NCBI RefSeq assembly: GCF_964204645.1
Contig: NC_134035.1
Coordinates: 13,063,951 to 13,127,950, forward strand
Source: Tubulanus polymorphus
Taxonomy: Eukaryota; Nemertea; Palaeonemertea; Tubulaniformes; Tubulanidae
Length of the DNA stretch: 64,000 nucleotides
Direction of reading: 5' to 3'
Shown here: positions 59,375 to 64,000 of the stretch, piece by piece
Position numbering within the stretch: the stretch's first letter is position 1
Layout: each line of letters begins with the position of its first letter
The notes under the pieces: model-generated
Told to the model about the DNA's origin: nothing
The model's input: the letters and a program-made list of their open reading frames with translations, nothing else
Databases searched by the model: none
Position numbers and translations under genes: made by a program

Positions 59375-60246
59375 TATAACAGGCGTTAATTTGGTTTCCT
59401 AAAATCTCAGAGCCATGGCTATCGACTCAGATATTTTATTGTGAACTAATTTAAAGGTGCAGCTGCATTTATCTCCCACATTTCTCATTTCAGACAGAGT
59501 AAAACAGTGAAATGAAGAAAATATTTTCTGCACAATTAATTCAGCTTTGATGACATTCAGTTCTTTGTAATTCGAAACAAGATTGATTAGAACTCTTGTG
59601 CACCACCAAACTCTAGCTCTGAAGATTTCATTGCTAAAATTGGAAAGAATACTTAATATCTGCATCTAAAACTGTCTCTAAATTGAGTTGATTTCACGTG
59701 GATATTTTAAAAGATGTTATTGTAGTTAAAGGGTCCAGTTCCACTGTTGTAGTTAGAGTTAACATGAGATCATTTTCAATGAGTCAAATCTTAACTCGTA
59801 ACTGTGGTACCGCGTCCAGCAGAAAATCTGTTCATTAGAAACAAGACGTTTCTACGTTTAACAGTACATGTAGTTTAGAAGTATCTAAACTTACAAGTTT
59901 TTGTAATAAAATGACGATTTGTTTGTATGCTGGTAATCAATATGAAAACCACGTGTAATTGAATGTTTTTTAAGTAAAAACTATGATAAATGTATCTAGT
60001 CTTTGGATATTATTGAAATAATATATTATATTCACTTTATCAGTTGGTGTTTATCAGTGTCTTATGAAAGGACGTTGTATCAGTTCACTAGTTAATTACC
60101 TAATCGTTGGTGGTAAGCTTTTTATAATCGGATGGGCTTATACCAACTTGTATGTGGTTTGTGAAAATATCCGATCGTGAAACTTAACCACAGACAGGTT
60201 ACTTACTAACAGTTCACTAGAGGATATTTACCGTAGATGTTATACT
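59375..60246. other. Spacer between GATD1 and GPCR (convergent)
   Basis: AATAAA at about 59907 probably ends the GATD1 mRNA. A truncated GGGTCCAGTTCCACTGTT MITE lies at 59731-59818 and an interspersed repeat ending CCACAGACAGGTTACTT at about 60100-60205, related to 39040-39310. No gene seen. Confidence 0.6.
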
Positions 60247-61218
60247 CTAGCTCGCTCGACTCATGTTTGTTCTTTTATGATTGGCGACATTCAACATGGT
60301 GACGGCTTCAAACCGAAATCTCTTATTCGTAAAACAATAAATGGTAAAATTCAGACAAGAATCTAACATGGACATTAACAGCGAGACTTTCCTCAGAATC
60401 ATAGCTTCTACATCATTGAAATTTCCAGGTAGCCGATCCAAAACGCCAGGAAATTCACAAATAATATAAACCAGAACAACTGCTGAAACCATCTTCAATA
60501 TTCCCGTATCGTTATCCCTTGAAGCGCCACCTATTAGTGATTTACGGCGTTTTTTGGTCCAAGTAAAAAGAATAAACAAAACCACATTTATGACTAATAA
60601 CGTAGATATAGGCAGGAAAACCATCCCATACATAATTGCGTATTTTCTATCAAATTCAATCGGTTTGAGAACTCTGTCGACATTTTTTAGAAATGTGACA
60701 TCTGTATACTTCTTCCCAAAGAAAATGGTATAAGTATATTGACCTGGCTTCAAACACGGCCATCTCGTTAAACCGGGTATCCTGCGAGGAATTATATACC
60801 TTGAGAAAATCAACAACCCCAGAGTGGTCGTGACGAAACAGAGTAAATTGATAGTTAAAGGTTTCCAGAATCGTTTATATTTTAATGGGAAAATAATGAC
60901 TAAAATTCTCTCTAAACTCACAACAACGACGAGCCAGTTTCTGACAAACTGTGACGGATACAGTCCTATAAAGCCTACATATATAAACCACCAGCCAAAA
61001 TGCCAGTCATCATAACGAAAAACCAAGTCACCCAGATTACTGTAGATAAAATACGTTCTCAGCGGGTACATGATAAAAGATGGTAAACTGAACACAAGAT
61101 CAGAAACCGCTAAAAGACAAATTGAATGATAGCAACTATTGCGTAGTCTGCGTATAATGATGATAGTTAGTATATTCAATAGAATACCACAAACAGTAAC
61201 AGGACCCATTCCTGTCAT
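60247..61218 (-). CDS. Rhodopsin-family (class A) GPCR, peptide-receptor-like
   Basis: 323 codons from the first in-frame ATG, seven hydrophobic segments: TM1 with GILLNILTIIII, TM2 with LAVSDLVFSLP (conserved D), TM3 ending SLERILVIIFPLKYKRF, TM4, TM5 (FLPISTLLVINVVLFILF), TM6 (VSAVVLVYIICEFPGVL) and TM7 (LDSCLNFTIYCFTNKRFR). Layout resembles FMRFamide-type neuropeptide receptors of invertebrates; ligand unknown. Unusual points: E-R-I replaces D/E-R-Y, N-F-T-I-Y replaces N-P-x-x-Y, and the cysteine normally at the start of TM3 is absent. The frame is open for about 20 more codons upstream (up to a TGA), and a CTCTCAG acceptor-like site lies at about 61247, so an N-terminal exon is probably missing. 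Confidence 0.8.
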   Translation of the reverse strand: MTGMGPVTVCGILLNILTIIIIRRLRNSCYHSICLLAVSDLVFSLPSFIMYPLRTYFIYSNLGDLVFRYDDWHFGWWFIYVGFIGLYPSQFVRNWLVVVVSLERILVIIFPLKYKRFWKPLTINLLCFVTTTLGLLIFSRYIIPRRIPGLTRWPCLKPGQYTYTIFFGKKYTDVTFLKNVDRVLKPIEFDRKYAIMYGMVFLPISTLLVINVVLFILFTWTKKRRKSLIGGASRDNDTGILKMVSAVVLVYIICEFPGVLDRLPGNFNDVEAMILRKVSLLMSMLDSCLNFTIYCFTNKRFRFEAVTMLNVANHKRTNMSRAS

Positions 61219-61776
61219 ATAGATGTAAACACTGAACTGATAGTTCCATTGTCTGAGAGCAACGATACGGACGAGAACCGTTCACTGCCATTATGGCCAC
61301 ACCTCAAGTATAGCTACGATATACAGCAGCACTTCCAGATTGAATCTAAACTTCGATTGTGTTCTGCAATGATTGTAACAAAGAATAATCAAATCTGGAA
61401 GGCATCACAAATCTGTACAGATTCTGATTTAGAAACCGTCTCAATAAATAACCCTTTTAAGTGAAATCCGATAAATTAAGATTGTCGCAACTAAGCCCTC
61501 CGAGAATGTCAAGATTGAAATATTGAAATCACGTTCTTTCTAGCTAAATAGAAATACGTTATTTAGACTTGTGTGAAAAATAGACACATGTAGGCCTACA
61601 TATATATTTCGCTGTTTTTGAAAATATTCTGATTTCAAACGGCAGCCGAGCCGAAATGTATGCCCCCGTTTTATGCGTTTTATAGGGGACTATTTGTATT
61701 TGAATATTTCTAAATTTTCAACAATTGGTTTCCGTTACTAAATTGGAGTTTTGGTTATTTGCAGAAATCGCTCGAA
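61219..61776. other. Spacer between GPCR and Tg1 gene
   Basis: Divergent arrangement. A TTTGCAG acceptor just before the Tg1-gene ATG (about 61764) suggests a spliced 5' UTR. No further gene seen; an upstream GPCR exon could lie here but I could not identify one. Confidence 0.4.
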
Positions 61777-63652
61777 ATGTCACGATTTTCTTGGATTCTG
61801 TTTGGAGTGCTTTATTTTTCTTTAATCTTTTCTCATGCAATCGGCGCAGCGAACGGTGAGTATATTTGAATGCTTCTTAATCACATTCTTGATAATCAAT
61901 CCAATCCCTTAATTGGCCGGTGAATGAGAAATACACTTTGTATGTCCCTCATCGCAGATGATGGAGATGACTCGAATAGAATATGGGTGAAGAAGGTCCT
62001 AAGATCATCGACAAATTGCGATGCCTCTTTCGAGAACTGCGAAGAAATACAAAAGTCGAAGAATTATGACAAACCGAGAGAAAAAGATGACGATGGCCAG
62101 GATGAAAAATCGCCCGTTATTGCTGCTGACCTTCACCCCGCGGACAATGATAAGAAAACAGAAATAAACGTAGAAGTGAACGAAAAGAAACGAATTCAAA
62201 ACAAGGATGAAAAACCGTTGAATAAGAAACATTCGAGCGATCTGGAGATGGCGTATTTTCGAGAGACCCGCGAACACGCTGATGGAAAACCCGTAAAAGT
62301 AGAGGAAACTGACGAGGATAATTCATCATCTTCATCAACGAACGGAGAAAAATCCGAATTACTCGATCATCTTCGAGATGCCGTGGTGCAAGCGCTGAAA
62401 AGTAAAGTAAGCACCGCCGCAGAAGATGAAGTTAAGATTGAGCCACGTCGTCGAACCATCGATAAGAAACCTATCGCCTTACCGGTACGCATGAAGAGAA
62501 GTGTCACAACTCCGGCGCTGGCCGTCAAAGAACATCTTCAATACGATTACGTACAATATTTCAGTAAATCTGAAGATGGTAGGTTGTTATACGTGTTTTT
62601 TGGTGTTTTGAATTTTTTAACCGTCTCTGATTGAAAAAAAGGAATCCAGGTCTGCAGTTCTATAGGGCTCGGGTTGTCCTCCTCGAATACGTTAATACGT
62701 ACATTTTCAATTGATATGTAATCAATCTGAGAGATTTTAATAACTATACATATTTATGTTTCTATATTGAGAAAATTCATTCGATTAATTGAAAGCGTGG
62801 AACCACGTGGAACCAACGAAGTCGGATCCAAAATAGGACAATTTTAGAAATTTCGTACTGAATATAACAGCGAACTACTGGTTATTAAGAATAGATTTTC
62901 TGGTTCGTGAAATTCGTCACTGTTAAAAATGTTTCGATTTGTTCTTTTAGCGGTGCCGTGGACCGAACCGGAAGTGACGTCAGACTGTGTCGTTCAGGCG
63001 ATGTTAACTTCTAAATATCCGTTCTCCCCCAGTTGTACTGTAGAAGGTCTATTCGCCCCGAAACAATGTTACCTTCAGAGGTAAAGTTCTACGTTTTTTT
63101 CGAACATTTGTTAAACACGGTATGAATACGTAAGCTTTACCCTAGATCTCATGGGACCAATTAATCCTCCATTCCGGGGCAGGGATAGGTTTGGAATTGT
63201 CCACGGCCAGGCGCGGATCCAGGATTTTTTTCCAGGAGGGGCTTCATAAAGAATGTTAATGTTAAACCCCCGATTAAAATCTCTCATAGGGCCTATACGG
63301 CATATTGTTTCGCCAAACATAAGACGATATGGTACCGATTATGTGGTACTGTTCGCCCGCTTTGTCCCGAGTACATTCCTTCAAGAAAACGATTTAGAAA
63401 TATTTTTGAGCGGGGGTCACGACACCTGAAACCTCCCCTCTGGATCCGCGCCTGCACGAGGAACAGATTCCGGGGCACCAGATCATCAGAGGCAATCAAT
63501 TCCGGAATGACTTCTACTAATAGTTAGAAATACGTGTTGTATTTTGCAGATGTTGGTGCGTTTATAAAACCGGGCTGCCTCAAGTTACCGATGTAAATTC
63601 CAGGTATCATTACGGTACTACAGGCGTCAAACTCAGGTGTCCTGAACTATAG
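61777..63652 (+). CDS. Secreted protein with C-terminal thyroglobulin type-1 domain
   Basis: Exons: 61777-61855, 61958-62578, 62951-63080, 63550-63652; 310 residues, in phase. A signal peptide (SWILFGVLYFSLIFSHAIGA) is followed by about 200 residues of low-complexity, Lys/Glu/Asp/Ser-rich sequence with only two cysteines, then a thyroglobulin type-1 domain at 246-307. It has exactly six cysteines (246, 262, 273, 278, 280, 307), a KQC, the hallmark CWCV and a GTTG. Such domains often inhibit cysteine proteases or bind extracellular partners. A basic RMKR site precedes it (possible furin cleavage). The charged linker is unfamiliar, and I know no named orthologue with this layout. AATAAA at about 63752. 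Confidence 0.85.
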
Positions 63653-63801
63653 AGTTAAAACAACAACAGTTCGAGACAAAATTCACAACGAAAACTATTT
63701 CTTATTTATTCAAGCTGAATTGTATTTTATCAATATTCTTCTCATTCCAACAATAAATAATTCATGTAATTAGTGATATATTAACAGTTTCAGCGATTCA
63801 T

Positions 63802-63942
63802 TCAGGTTTTATTTTTTCCGTATAATCGGATATTTTTTGGTTTGCTGTCGGAATCTGTCGGTTTCGACGAGGACATCTCTAACGCGACTAACGTGTATTT
63901 CCGTCTACTTTGAGCAACAGGTTCCATCATTGTCGTATTCGT
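63802..63942 (-). CDS. Last exon of an unidentified gene (continues beyond window)
   Basis: A minus-strand acceptor (AAAGCCAAACAG) precedes 47 codons in phase 0 ending TGA: a basic/serine-rich tail with RRKYTLVALEMSSSKP and RLYGKNKT. AATAAATAAG follows at about 63703, overlapping the 3' end of the Tg1 gene, so the two genes converge. I do not recognise the protein; the rest lies to the right. Confidence 0.5.
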   Translation of the reverse strand, partial: TNTTMMEPVAQSRRKYTLVALEMSSSKPTDSDSKPKNIRLYGKNKT

Positions 63943-64000
63943 CTGTTTGGCTTTAAATATAGATATGAGATACAATGAGAAAAATAACAATCAATCTGAT

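Overview
The window reads as nuclear DNA of an invertebrate animal. Genes are split by many GT-AG introns, intergenic DNA is AT-rich, and both genes and spacers are full of minisatellites and small inverted-repeat transposons. The proteins are clear animal orthologues, and the style of introns and mobile elements fits a marine lophotrochozoan (mollusc, annelid, brachiopod or similar). That taxonomic placement is inference. I see no prokaryotic operon, CRISPR array, viral genome or rRNA/tRNA gene.

Layout. 1-5,345: a composite satellite in which a 153-bp family and a 159-bp family alternate. 5,346-8,220: spacer, a 19-bp repeat, tandem copies of exon-like units (one encodes a transmembrane segment plus tail), then a 70-bp repeat. 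8,220-10,110: a MITE and a 46-49-bp minisatellite. 11,000-23,069 (+): SHOC2, the leucine-rich-repeat scaffold of Ras/MAPK signalling, in about 15 coding exons with introns crowded by MITEs. 24,622-25,427: a 25-bp satellite. 27,954-37,534: a 3.87-kb segmental duplication that leaves three copies of the terminal exon of ribosomal protein eL32 (RPL32, minus strand, start at 38,319); only the copy nearest the gene is attached to it. 39,436-42,844 (+): a tetraspanin with a large foldback element in intron 1. 45,147-46,538 (-) and 46,975-49,366 (+): MFSD5 and EMC10, a divergent pair sharing a promoter region of about 440 bp. 51,213-55,823 (-): a 553-residue RING-H2 ubiquitin ligase. 56,594-59,374 (+): GATD1. 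60,247-61,218 (-): a class A peptide-type GPCR. 61,777-63,652 (+): a secreted protein with one C-terminal thyroglobulin type-1 domain. 63,802-63,942 (-): the last exon of an unidentified gene that continues beyond the window.

Most genes are unrelated housekeeping or signalling genes and do not form a pathway. The striking content is structural: the recent eL32 terminal-exon triplication, a hammerhead-like RNA motif recurring in mobile elements with different but always complementary stems, a filled/empty-site pair for one MITE, nested MITEs, tandemly duplicated transmembrane exons, and a short telomere-like tract in the MFSD5/EMC10 promoter. Exon coordinates were derived by hand from splice consensus and reading-frame continuity. 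All joins of SHOC2 (except exon 1/2), eL32, tetraspanin, EMC10, RING, GATD1 and the Tg1 gene are in phase.
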